From DAISJM01 sp036821485 (lineage in GTDB: Bacteria; Verrucomicrobiota; Kiritimatiellia; CAIQIC01; JAGNIJ01), in NCBI GenBank assembly GCA_036821485.1, contig DAISJM010000009.1:1-64000 (forward strand): a DNA stretch of 64,000 bases. Reading direction: 5' to 3'. The notes beneath the pieces are model-generated. The model ran no database searches and was not told the DNA's origin. It saw only the letters and a program-made list of their open reading frames with translations. Within the stretch, counting starts at the first letter, position 1. Each line of letters starts with the position of its first letter. Made by a program: the position numbers and the translations under genes. This document shows positions 18,184-28,500 of this stretch, one piece after another.

Positions 18184-21100
18184 TTATTGCCGAACGCGCA
18201 CGACAATCCGTACGACATTTGTACGGGCTTGAGGGTCGTTGCTCGTAATCATCACACTCCCATCAGCAACCGAACCATAACCAAGATCGACTGCACTCAA
18301 TAGCACTGAAACGTTGGTTATGCAGTCGGGTTTCAGCACCGCCGTCACGGCGTTACAAGAGATCCAGTTGGTGGCAAAGGATTTGTCATTCTCCCACCAA
18401 GCCGCTTCTCCCCCGGCATATGCACATCCCACAATATCCGGGTCGGCGTCCCCGTCCATGTCGCTCACGTAAGAGTCATAGACAAATGACATGGAGTCAT
18501 TGATGGTATGTCTCCTGAACTGTTGCGTGCCGTCATTCTCCCACCACGCAATGGAATTCTCCCTGTACAGGCAAGACACCACGTCCAAATCACCATCTGT
18601 ATCGATATCCGCCACGTAAACCCTTCGCGGCCCGTCGACATTGTTGTCGATCATGTTCTTTGTGAAATTCTCATTCCCATCGTTTTCATACCACACCAAC
18701 TCGCCACCAGTCTGAATCGCGGCGAGCACATCAGTATCAGCGTCCTGATCAAAATCGACTGCAAGAACATCCTTGGCGCCATTGGCAGATGAATCAATCA
18801 CGTGCTTGATGAAATTGCTCTGATCATCTCCTTCCCACCATGCAATCTGATCATCGGTATACGCAGCCCCAATCACATCGTTGTCTCCGTCCAAGTTGAC
18901 ATCCGCAACACAAAATGACCGAGCACCGCCGAAGCCTTGTGCAATCACGTGCTTCGCAAACGTGTTGCCACCGCTATTCTCCCACCAAGCGATCTCGTTC
19001 TCTTCCTCGCCCGCCGCCAGGATGTCCATATAATCATCTGCATTGAACTTCACGGCTCGGACCATCTGAGCCCCTGCGAAGTTCGTAGCCACCAAGTGCT
19101 TTGTAAAGCTTCCATCCCCTTCGTTCTTCCACCATGCCACCTCGTTCACCGTCCGACCCGCGCCGACCACGTCCAAACGCCCATCACCATCTATGTCCGC
19201 AGAACACTCGGACCAAGCCCCGCCGAAGTTCGAATCAATGATGTTCGTGGAGAACACACCATTACCCGCATTGCTCCATATCAGCATCTGGGAATCTTGA
19301 TAGGACACGCCAAGTACATCCATACGGCCATCGGCGTTCATATCGGCGGTTCTCACCTCGTTCGGATGCGAGACGTTGCCGTCTATGATGTGTTTCTGGA
19401 AGAGGGGGCTGCACGATGCCACGGAAATAGAGAAGGTCAACGGAGAACACCCCGTATTAACCATGGAAACCACGAAGTTCGAAATCGTGCCCGCAGTCAG
19501 GATGACATTGGTCATGTCACCAATGCCCAAGCCAAGACGTGGCGGCCAACAAGTATACTCGTCGGCACCGATGTCAACGGCGTCCCACCAAGGACGTGCT
19601 TGCCCATCTATATCTTCGGACGGAGCACCAATGAAATCCCCTCGGTCAAAGCAAGGCGAGTTCGTTCCGGCGAGATGATAGTCGCCCTGTATGAGTAAAG
19701 GATCGTTCGTGAGATTGCCGGTCCCCGGGAAGGAGTCCTGCACGCATGAGAAGGCGATCTCGCTCAATGCGTTCGTGCCTTTGACCTCATGAACAGATAT
19801 TCCGTATAATACAGCTATTGTATTCAAACACTCCGCGGACGCCCTACTAATGCCCACATGTATCCCTTTGGTGCTCGTAACCGGCCTTATATAGAACGTG
19901 GAGGGATCCTCATATCGAGAATCCTTGGATACTCGCAGGTCACCTGAACGCACTGTAGTGCTGAAATCACAATACATGCCGCCGGCGATCTGAACCCGAT
20001 AAACCTTTCCTGATTCCATGAATGGTGCATTGACCCACGACTTAGTCTCAACGCACATCGACTCATACCCGTAGTAACAGAAGGGCCGCCACGATGTTCC
20101 GGGGCAGGTGTTCCACGGGCAATACTCGTAGCCCGGACCGGACAAGAAATCTCCGGGAGCAAGCTCAGGTCCTTCTCCCGGCAGATACAACTGATCAGGA
20201 TGGTTATTCCAGACAATCGAATTGTGCGCTGTCAGAACGGAATTCGGCGAACAGGCAATCCCCCCTCCCTCTTTGTCTGAAGTGTTGTCGATGATCGTGC
20301 AATTCCGGACTGACACATCCGAGTTGCTTATGGCGCAGAGGCCTCCACCACCGTTTTTCCCTGCGTACTTCCCATCGGCGGTGTTCCCCATGAACACACA
20401 ATTCTCGAATACGACGTTCGACGAGGCCTGGCACAAGGCCCCACCGCCGCGCGAAGCCGTGTTCTGCACGAACCGGCAACGTTTGAACTGAGCGCCACTC
20501 GACATCAGGCCAGCGCCGGCGCCGTCATTCGCTTTGTTGCTCACGATGATGCAATTGACGAACGTCGGACTGCTGTTACTGCAATAGATCGCGCCTCCAA
20601 GATCGCCTCCGAATGCATTCTTGATCGTGAAACCGCTAATAACGGTCTCTGGTGTTTCGCCACGGTTGAATATGAACCCGCGTCCGTTTCCCTCGCAGTC
20701 AATGACAGTCTTCTCAGGGCCTTCGGCGGATATCAGGAGCAACTTCTGGCCCTTAAACTGGATGTCGCATTCCTTGTATGTGCCGGTCGATATCAGAACA
20801 ACATCGTAGCCGTTGGTTGCCTTATAGAGTCCCCACTCTATCTTCGAGTATTCGGGGCTACCTACCCAAAACCGTGTTCTCGGAACGCTGTTCGACGACT
20901 CGGAATCCGATCCATGGGTCCATTCGAAGATGTTCGGATAGCCGTCCCCGTCGTCGTCTGCATAGGGATTCGCAAGCATGGAGCTGACGGCATGGTGTTG
21001 CAGATAAAGGAATATGTTCCAAGCCTCCTTGTGCAACTCATCTTGAACGCACATGCGGAGGCGGTACTCTGCTCCTACTTTCGAGAAGCCGAAGCCCAGC

Positions 21101-21606
21101 AGATCCGTTGAGGAGTCGCTGAGATGCACTGTTACGAACGCCACAAATCCTTCGATGTCGTCAAATCCAAGCACCACATTCATTCCAACGACTCTGCTAA
21201 TGAACTCCCTGTAGGCCGATAAACCCTCGGGGTTGGACACGACATACTGTTCGAAAAGTGGGTCACTGGTCAGGCTCCGGATTTTCTCTATGTCGTCACC
21301 TTGATAGGCTGCCAGCAGTTCGGTCAAGACTTTCCAAGGAGTTGTCTTGTCGGTGCTCCCGCTGAAGCCTTCGGCGAGAGTCTGTATGTGTCCACCGGTC
21401 TGATTAGTGAACGCTTGGCCATTCAGCTTGTAGACGATATGCGCCCCCGACTGATGATTGGAATCCGACATATATCCATTCACTTCATTCGTCTCTATCA
21501 CCAGATGCAGGCCGCTCCGTGCAAAGTCAGGGAACGTATCGGCAAAGGCATTTCCAGCAACACCAAGACTGAGCAGCAAAATCAAATGCATATTCAATAT
21601 CTTCAT
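18184..21606 (-). CDS. Secreted beta-helix / Ig-like / seven-repeat VCBS (FG-GAP) propeller protein (1139 aa)
   Basis: Large exported protein of unknown target. A signal peptide (ILNMHLILLLSLGVAGNAFA) begins it. About residues 270-480 form a right-handed beta-helix-like domain (GGGGLCAISNSDVSVRNCTI and similar turns). A choice-of-anchor-like segment follows (about 632-682, ending DIGADEY), then the first half of an Ig-like domain (about 697-729), seven repeats of the VCBS/FG-GAP type with D-x-D-x-D-G-x-x-D calcium loops and IAWWEN motifs (about 730-1079), and the second half of the Ig-like domain (about 1080-1139, ITSNDPQ). The start at 21606 is chosen for its ribosome site AAGGAAA. It is the last gene of a six-gene operon. 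Adhesion or glycan binding is inference. Confidence 0.85.
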   Translation of the reverse strand: MKILNMHLILLLSLGVAGNAFADTFPDFARSGLHLVIETNEVNGYMSDSNHQSGAHIVYKLNGQAFTNQTGGHIQTLAEGFSGSTDKTTPWKVLTELLAAYQGDDIEKIRSLTSDPLFEQYVVSNPEGLSAYREFISRVVGMNVVLGFDDIEGFVAFVTVHLSDSSTDLLGFGFSKVGAEYRLRMCVQDELHKEAWNIFLYLQHHAVSSMLANPYADDDGDGYPNIFEWTHGSDSESSNSVPRTRFWVGSPEYSKIEWGLYKATNGYDVVLISTGTYKECDIQFKGQKLLLISAEGPEKTVIDCEGNGRGFIFNRGETPETVISGFTIKNAFGGDLGGAIYCSNSSPTFVNCIIVSNKANDGAGAGLMSSGAQFKRCRFVQNTASRGGGALCQASSNVVFENCVFMGNTADGKYAGKNGGGGLCAISNSDVSVRNCTIIDNTSDKEGGGIACSPNSVLTAHNSIVWNNHPDQLYLPGEGPELAPGDFLSGPGYEYCPWNTCPGTSWRPFCYYGYESMCVETKSWVNAPFMESGKVYRVQIAGGMYCDFSTTVRSGDLRVSKDSRYEDPSTFYIRPVTSTKGIHVGISRASAECLNTIAVLYGISVHEVKGTNALSEIAFSCVQDSFPGTGNLTNDPLLIQGDYHLAGTNSPCFDRGDFIGAPSEDIDGQARPWWDAVDIGADEYTCWPPRLGLGIGDMTNVILTAGTISNFVVSMVNTGCSPLTFSISVASCSPLFQKHIIDGNVSHPNEVRTADMNADGRMDVLGVSYQDSQMLIWSNAGNGVFSTNIIDSNFGGAWSECSADIDGDGRLDVVGAGRTVNEVAWWKNEGDGSFTKHLVATNFAGAQMVRAVKFNADDYMDILAAGEEENEIAWWENSGGNTFAKHVIAQGFGGARSFCVADVNLDGDNDVIGAAYTDDQIAWWEGDDQSNFIKHVIDSSANGAKDVLAVDFDQDADTDVLAAIQTGGELVWYENDGNENFTKNMIDNNVDGPRRVYVADIDTDGDLDVVSCLYRENSIAWWENDGTQQFRRHTINDSMSFVYDSYVSDMDGDADPDIVGCAYAGGEAAWWENDKSFATNWISCNAVTAVLKPDCITNVSVLLSAVDLGYGSVADGSVMITSNDPQARTNVVRIVVRVRQ

Positions 21607-21626
21607 CGGGATTTCCTTCATACGGA

Positions 21627-23852
21627 TTACTCGCATGTGTTTACTCCAACCGGAATCGTAAAACCATTCCCCAAATTGCAGTACTTCCATTCTATGAAAC
21701 GGTGGCCAGCAACAATCACCTTTCCGGACAAGACCGGCTGCACTCTAAACTCGATATTCTTTCCGCAGAACTTCTTCGAAGAGAAGTCGTAGCATACATC
21801 CCCACCCCCTGTGATATCCAATCGAGCAGTAACGGGTGTCACATTGATCACCGCAAGACCCGTGATGCTCACACCGCCTTCGCCGGTGGAAGTTGACATC
21901 GCGTTTCCACAGAATTGAGGGTGGTCGCACGACATCTCGCCTGTGAAGCTGAAGTCGATACTCGACGCAATCATAACATGGGCATTGCCCGTCAGAACCT
22001 CTGGTATTCCGACGAGCGGGATATCGCATTCGAGAGACCCCAACACTACCGAGTAACTCGCGATACTATTGACTTTGTACCTGTCTCTTATGCATGCAGG
22101 CGAGAGCGAACTGCAACACATCCTCGATTGCTCAACATCCACTTCGAGCCCGAATCCACTAGGTGCTGCAGGGACGCATGGGGAAATGGATTTCCAGCTT
22201 CCAATCTTCTTCAAGACCTTATCCATTGCCACGGCGAACTTCAGAATCTCTAGGTCAATCGTGATTTCTGAAGTCTGATCTTCATCGACAACTTCAATTG
22301 AGCCCAACACGTCTCCACACCCGTAAGTATACGCATGAAATGGCTGCGATTCTTGTTGATAGACAGTACTGAATTCAAGCGGCTCAACTGTGACGGTTGG
22401 TGGATTTGGAGGGGTCTTGGGCGTGAATACTGGAGTGAAGTCCGACTGTGTCAGAGTACTTCCCTCCTTAACGCAACAAGGACCTTGAATACCAGACAGA
22501 CGAACAACGTATGTAGTGAGTCTGGCGTAGGTTCTAGAGCCCTTCATCACTTTGATCTTCGTCGTGCCGCTGCTGATACCATGGACTGAGATATTTGGCA
22601 AAGTTCCCGAAGAGATTTCCGCTATGTCGCCGTCTTCAACAGCAACGCTCACTTGAGACTGGAATTCCGCGGGCGTAACATACACGGTCAAACCTACGGT
22701 GTTGCCTTGGCAGATGTACAAGGGGTTGGGCTCGAATTCAACCAGCATGTCGGAGACATCCAGCGTCATGGTTTTTGCAGCACATCCGGACTCCGTGGGG
22801 GTGACCGTTATCTCGTACTTCCCAGGGGCCGCTCCGAACGTCACTTCCCCCGAGCCCGTATCAAACCCTCCCGGCGGTGCGCCTTCCACAGTGGCAATAG
22901 ACCAAGTAACGTGCTCATCCGAACCGTCAACCAGTTCAGGCTCATAGGTTCCTCCGAGAGCCCAGAGCACGACATCTTCTTCCTTCTCCAGTTTGACTCC
23001 TTTGACTTGAACCAAGCACTTACACGTTCCTGGCTGCAGCGGCCCGGCACCCGTCTTCCCTTCGATGGTGAAAGTGACCTCGGCAGAGCCGGGCTTGCGT
23101 GCTACGAACGTTGCGGTCTGCCCCTCGCCGGCGGCCGGCAGAGCATCAATCTCTGATCCCACGGTCCATCGAGTCTCCACTCCATCGAGTTCGAGATCCT
23201 CTTCAAGGGGATATCCGCAATCCCTTATTCTGCGTCCAGCAGCGGCATTGGTATTGGCAATGATGCTGAATGTAGACCCAATACAACCCACCGTCGATTC
23301 CTCTTCAGCACAGGAAACAGAGACTTGAGGCGGGGGATCTTCAGTCCAGGCGCTTTCGCTCCTGATCTCAACTTCACAATCGGCAAAGCCATAGTAGGTC
23401 GTCCCATCGCTGTCTTCCGCATGGACCTCAAAAGACACCTTTGCGGTGCCGGCGGCATGAGCCTGAAATTCAGCACATTTGCCGGTACCAAAATCAATCA
23501 AGGCTTTGACGTTCGAACTCACGGACCATCCTACATGGGACGCCTTCTTCAGCACGATCTCTTCATCCTGTCGTTCCCCACAGTTGTTAATGTGGTGTCT
23601 GTGCCCCGATCGCAGCCAGACATCAGCGCAGACTTTCACAGTCGTCCGCTCGCAACTGGCTTCCGGATTGTCGGGTGCGCACGTGACGACGATCTTCGGG
23701 ACCGAATCGGTAACCCAACCACTCCAGACCTCACAAATACACTCGTTATCGTCTTCGTCGGCACGAGAAGTAAACAAAGACAGGACCAAGAAGCCGAGAA
23801 GAACTACGATTATCCGAACGGCAAGAGAGCATTTGTCTGGGCTGTGGTTCAT
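21627..23852 (-). CDS. Secreted cysteine-rich protein with tandem Ig-like repeats (741 aa)
   Basis: Function not recognised. The N-terminus is a signal peptide or anchor (RIIVVLLGFLVLSLF, about 13-27). Two tandem repeats of about 105 residues follow: each begins V-x-V-(T/S)-C-A, has I-x-(N/D)-C-G near its middle, W-(S/T)-V-(S/G)-S just after, then (A/S)-x-V-(S/T)-F and a final C-x-V. A third, weaker Ig-like unit and an Ig-like region with GISSGTTKIKVMKGSR follow (BIG2-like). The C-terminal 250 residues contain several cysteine pairs. The cysteine content implies disulfides in an exported protein. The start lies 3 bases after the HEAT-repeat gene, with GGAG inside that gene's last codons. Confidence 0.8.
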   Translation of the reverse strand: MNHSPDKCSLAVRIIVVLLGFLVLSLFTSRADEDDNECICEVWSGWVTDSVPKIVVTCAPDNPEASCERTTVKVCADVWLRSGHRHHINNCGERQDEEIVLKKASHVGWSVSSNVKALIDFGTGKCAEFQAHAAGTAKVSFEVHAEDSDGTTYYGFADCEVEIRSESAWTEDPPPQVSVSCAEEESTVGCIGSTFSIIANTNAAAGRRIRDCGYPLEEDLELDGVETRWTVGSEIDALPAAGEGQTATFVARKPGSAEVTFTIEGKTGAGPLQPGTCKCLVQVKGVKLEKEEDVVLWALGGTYEPELVDGSDEHVTWSIATVEGAPPGGFDTGSGEVTFGAAPGKYEITVTPTESGCAAKTMTLDVSDMLVEFEPNPLYICQGNTVGLTVYVTPAEFQSQVSVAVEDGDIAEISSGTLPNISVHGISSGTTKIKVMKGSRTYARLTTYVVRLSGIQGPCCVKEGSTLTQSDFTPVFTPKTPPNPPTVTVEPLEFSTVYQQESQPFHAYTYGCGDVLGSIEVVDEDQTSEITIDLEILKFAVAMDKVLKKIGSWKSISPCVPAAPSGFGLEVDVEQSRMCCSSLSPACIRDRYKVNSIASYSVVLGSLECDIPLVGIPEVLTGNAHVMIASSIDFSFTGEMSCDHPQFCGNAMSTSTGEGGVSITGLAVINVTPVTARLDITGGGDVCYDFSSKKFCGKNIEFRVQPVLSGKVIVAGHRFIEWKYCNLGNGFTIPVGVNTCE

Positions 23853-23855
23853 ATA

Positions 23856-24797
23856 TTATGTCTCCGCCAATGCTTGTAGTTTCTGCAACGCGGCCCGAGC
23901 CGCCGGCTGCAGACGCTGGTCTCCACCCGCAACGATACTCTCCAGGAAAGGTCTTTGTTCCTCTCCACCGATCGCTCCCAAGGCGGCGATGGCGGCGATT
24001 CTCAAAGGTACGCTTGCACTCTGACGGGCTAGAGCCTCCGCGACGGGCAGGGCCTCCTTGACATCCATTTCGGCACAGACTTGTATGGCCGTGATTCGCG
24101 GAAGGTCACCGCTGCTCTCGCTTCTCACCATCGTAAGCGCCGCTTCTCGAATGCGTGCTTCTTCGAACTCCCCACAGGTCTGTGACAAACGGCTGAGGCC
24201 CAACAGTGCAGTCCCCGCAATGCTCGTATCTGTCTCCTGAAGTGCTTCCCAGAGAATGGATTGAACCAGATTCGTATGTGTTGTTTTGGAGTATAAGGAT
24301 ACCAGATGTTGAACGGCGTAGTCGCGAATTACAAAGTCTTGCTCACGATCCCGATATACAGACACAAAGGTGTCAGCCAAATCCATCGGAGGCTCAGTAA
24401 TGTTCCCGAGTTTGCTCATTAGGTCGTTCTTGAGTTCCTGTACTTCCTCGACGGTCATATTTGCGGGCGTCCCGTGAGACTTAAGGAACGAGTACACGGC
24501 ATTCACATCACGACGGTCGGGCGCTAAATGCAGCGTCTGAATCGCCATGGTTGGCACTATACACAGTTCTCTTTTGGACTCGTACTGCAACCCGCCAGAG
24601 GAAGAATCCACAAGAGACTGCGGGGAGCCCTTCCGAATAACATCAGGGGGAGGTATCGGGTTCGCAACCGATTCTCTGGATAGAGGAACTCCACCCGCAA
24701 CAGCGCCTTCCTGTCGTGATCCGCGCCAGAGCAAGAACACCGCAGTAAGAACAAGTAACAAGCATCCGAATAACAGATCTATCGCGCGTGTATTCAT
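23856..24797 (-). CDS. Membrane-anchored HEAT-repeat protein (313 aa)
   Basis: One N-terminal membrane segment (AIDLLFGCLLLVLTAVFLLW, about 5-24), a low-complexity linker, then a helical region with HEAT-like repeats (about 165-310), clearest at ALARQSASVPLRIAAIAALG and RLQPAARAALQKLQAL. HEAT repeats are protein-binding scaffolds. It sits between a small bitopic protein and the Cys-rich secreted protein, 3 and 43 bases away, so all are probably co-transcribed. A role as a periplasmic or cytoplasmic assembly factor for the large secreted partners is inference. Confidence 0.75.
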   Translation of the reverse strand: MNTRAIDLLFGCLLLVLTAVFLLWRGSRQEGAVAGGVPLSRESVANPIPPPDVIRKGSPQSLVDSSSGGLQYESKRELCIVPTMAIQTLHLAPDRRDVNAVYSFLKSHGTPANMTVEEVQELKNDLMSKLGNITEPPMDLADTFVSVYRDREQDFVIRDYAVQHLVSLYSKTTHTNLVQSILWEALQETDTSIAGTALLGLSRLSQTCGEFEEARIREAALTMVRSESSGDLPRITAIQVCAEMDVKEALPVAEALARQSASVPLRIAAIAALGAIGGEEQRPFLESIVAGGDQRLQPAARAALQKLQALAET

Positions 24798-24840
24798 GTA
24801 ATGGCTCGCTCGTTCATCCCTGGCGGTGATACCAGTTCAC

Positions 24841-25479
24841 TCAGTTCTCATCCTTGTCCGGTTTGACTATGCTGAAGTCAACAACCTGCGCCTCGACTCG
24901 TGTGGCTTTGTTGCTCTGGAGAGCCTCTTTGGGAGACTGGAATTCTCCGAGTTCTCGGTCGATTTTGAAGCCAACGGTCTGTCCCGGTGACAACACCTTG
25001 ATGTCGTCCAGCCATTTGGTCTCTGTGTCAATTAGTCGATTTGCGTTGTCAAAGCACATCACGTTGATCTTGATGTCGCAAATAGCTGTGTCTGAGCCGT
25101 TCAGGATGACTCCGACTATCGATTCCTTGTAGCTAGCGGAAGCTGCGGTCGTACGTGTGTTTGCCACAGAGATGAGTCTGACGCAGCGCTCAAAGTCGCG
25201 AATCTCCAGTGCTTTGTCTTCTCCGAATTGGTTGAATGCGCTTCTGAAACCATCCACCACTTGCGAGGTGAACGATTCCACAATGAGCTTGATTGGGGCG
25301 GTGTTGGTATCACTGCTCCATTTCCGCGCTGTTATCAGAAGTTCCTGCGAAGAGGATCTGATACTTTGTCTCGCCATGCGCTGTTGTTGCCACGGGAGCA
25401 GAACGGCCAGCGCGAGTATTGTTAGGGAAAGAATGACGATTGGGCTGTTAATGAATCTCCAGAGCGCGTTCTGTTGCAC
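24841..25479 (-). CDS. Small bitopic membrane protein of unknown function (212 aa)
   Basis: Start GTG 25479 is chosen because AGGGAAGG lies just upstream; the open frame extends to ATG 25524, which has no good ribosome site. The N-terminal membrane helix (IVILSLTILALAVLLPW) is followed by a soluble domain with beta-prone segments (SIVGVILNGSDTAICDIKIN, then TVGFKIDRELGEF), resembling FxLYD-type domains that modify secretion or membrane partners. The resemblance is weak and visual only. It lies between the 1683-aa secreted protein and the HEAT-repeat protein in the same operon. Confidence 0.7.
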   Translation of the reverse strand: MQQNALWRFINSPIVILSLTILALAVLLPWQQQRMARQSIRSSSQELLITARKWSSDTNTAPIKLIVESFTSQVVDGFRSAFNQFGEDKALEIRDFERCVRLISVANTRTTAASASYKESIVGVILNGSDTAICDIKINVMCFDNANRLIDTETKWLDDIKVLSPGQTVGFKIDRELGEFQSPKEALQSNKATRVEAQVVDFSIVKPDKDEN

Positions 25480-25565
25480 GTGCCTTCCCTTTCTACCTGC
25501 GCAGGGCGAACTGATCTGCGCCATTTCTGATCGTCATTGTTCCCATCATCGGCCTTGGTCCATTC

Positions 25566-28500
25566 TCAACGTTCTCCAAGAAGCACCCCGTTCTGATAGA
25601 CCCTCAGGGTGTGGCACACAGACGAACTCGCCGATGCAGGGCGGATAAACCGAACCCTGCACTCGCCCAATTCGTTGAAATCAGCCGGCGTCAGTTCCTT
25701 AACAGTCAATCCATCGTCAAACGTGATCCCACCGACAATGATCTGCAGTTTGATGCTCAGATCGCGGATGATGGGACTCAGAACAACAAGAGTCTCCACC
25801 AGTTGGTCATCGTTCTCATATCGCTCCACGACCTTGACATAGGTCTCCCTGGTCGAGCGCACTCGGAAACCATCGATCCTGGTGCTGGCCATTATCGGGC
25901 CAACTGGAGACAGTCGAGCGATAACATATCTTGGTTCCACTGCATCGACAGACATCATGAACCTGCGGAATCCATTCGTGGAAGCATCCGTCTCCTCAAA
26001 TGCCATTCGGGGATCGTGCTCAACTACTGCATTGGCCGGCAGAGACGGGCATTCCCACTCGCGAGCGGCTTTCCCAAACCAGCATGCAGGGGTACCGTCG
26101 AACGCGACATCTGCAACAGTGACTTGGATGCTATTACTCGTGATCGCTCCGTTGTCGCAAGTCCCCGCCACAGTGAACACGCCGGCCGTCTCGAACGTGC
26201 AGACCACTGGCGATTCAATAGGAGTGACGTAGTTTGTGACACCAATCACCTCAATTGTGGCGGTACCATTGGTTGCCCCGGCCGGATACGCTGTAAGAAG
26301 GATGGAATCCCCGCTCCGGATGGTCATGTTGCTTGCGTCAATCAGATTGAGAGGCGTCCAACAGATGGTGTTGGTCGCAACCGAGCCTCCGTTTTGGAAT
26401 GAAGATACGATCGTCGTTTCGTTGGTTTGAGACAGGGGCACATTGGCATACCAGTGCTCGCCTAGCGCATGCTGAACCTGCGTACCAGAAACGGACATCA
26501 TGCTGAGGAACGCCCCCCGGCCTTCGACGCAGACTGGAGACACAACACTGGAAGTTGGCGCAATCTCGACTCCGCAGCGTCGAGCCAGCAGGAACTCGAC
26601 CCAGTCTTTCACGCCGTCACTATCGGTGTCAGGACCGAGCAGTTCTTGAAGTCGGAGTTCCTTCACCCGCAACCAGCGATATTCGGCTGAATTATCGACA
26701 AACACCCGCACCTTGTGAGTCCCTTGGGGCAACCACGGTGTCAGCACTTGAACAACAGCATTTGACACCCCGCAGGTGTGAAGAATCCTGCGGCCCAGGA
26801 ATTCGTCGTCCACGTACACCAACAGGTCAAAGTCGTTTGTTGGAAACATTGGATGCTGAGCCGCTGCCTCGACCTCAATCCGGTACGTGTCCGCAACAGG
26901 TGCCTCCATCGCATATGCGAGTGAACCGCGTCGGTCCAGCGCATATATATCTCTTCCTTCTATTGCCCACGCCCCCAGTCGATCAACGACTTCACCACCA
27001 CGGACGGAAGTAACAGTCGAAATGCCCGTAATATCTGCTGACACCGGATCAGTGCCCATATCGTGGACTTCCATGCCATCGCTGACTCCGTCTCCGTCCG
27101 TATCCGATGTGCCTGGGTTTGTACCAGCTTGGTATTCCTCCGAGTTGGACAACCCGTCGCGATCAGGATCTGCCGCCGCGTCGGATGCATTTTCCGGATC
27201 AAAGCTGTATTGCCGCTCCCAGGAATTCGGCATCCCGTCTCCATCGTCATCCAACATCAACGGCTCGTCCGCGGCAGCCGTCATTGAGTCCAGATAGGTG
27301 TCCGGCGGCAGACCGCTTCCTTCCAGCATGCGTATGTTGAGCCGGGATAAGCCGCAAACAGATGGGTTCAGGAATGGGATATTTCGGAAGACACGTTTGC
27401 CATCAAGATAGGCGCTCCAGGATTTTCTCGCATAGTCCATCCTGAACGTGAGTCTGTACCAGGCACTTGGATCAACTACGGAAGCCGAGTCCGCGGTCCG
27501 CCATAGATGAGATTGGCTATCGTATGCGCTCAGCAAGCCTCTCTCGTTCACCGCCGCAAGCACGCTGTTGGATCCGGAGATTGATGCAACGCTGGGCAAC
27601 ACGCCGGGCTTCAGTCTTGTGTACATGTCAATCCACACGAGCGTCTGTCCACAGGCGCCAAAATAGTGTGCAACCTGGACCTCGGCTGTCGATGCCGTCA
27701 TCATTCTCACGGCATTTGTCCCTGCATATCGCACCGAGGACTGCACTGTGACCGAAGTCACAGCCAACCACCCTGCTTGACCGTTGAGGACACCCACAGC
27801 GTAGCCTTCTTCAGTTTCAAGTCCTGCTGTCCAAGGTAGACCTGAAAAGCTGTTGGAGACCACTGGATCGAAACCCCACCCTAATTCTGTACCATCCGCC
27901 ATCCCGTCACCGTCCGTGTCCGGATTGAACGGGTCGGTCTCCCCCACATCCACAACCGCGTTACCGTTCGCATCTTCCACAATGTTCGCAATTCCGTCGT
28001 TATCATCATCAACATGGGAGGGCGTCGCTGCCCCAATGGCCAGATCGTCCAAGTACTCGCCCAAACTGCTTCCCCCCTCCACGTGCACACGCGACAGCCT
28101 ATCCACGGAAGGATCAGCGAAACCAAGATTCGCCAGAATCAGCGCTCCATCGCGATATAGACTCCACACCTTGGCCGCGTAATCTTTGCGAACCGTTAAG
28201 TGCAACCACTCAAATGGATTAACATCGGGGGCATTCGTAGCTACAACCCATGCGTGAACGCTGCCATCATAGCCAGCAAGTTCCTGCTGGCTGTTCAACG
28301 CGCAAACTGCTGACAGATTAGCCGCGTTGGCACCCATTTCAGGCAACCGGCCGGCAACCATCTTCACCTTCATATCCGTCCAGATAACCGATCCAGTAGG
28401 CCCGCCGAAGAAATGTGTAATCGCGGATACGGATGAAGTCTCCATGCCTCCAATTCTCACCGCTTGTTGTCCAGAAGCCACCATCCCTGATTGCACCACG

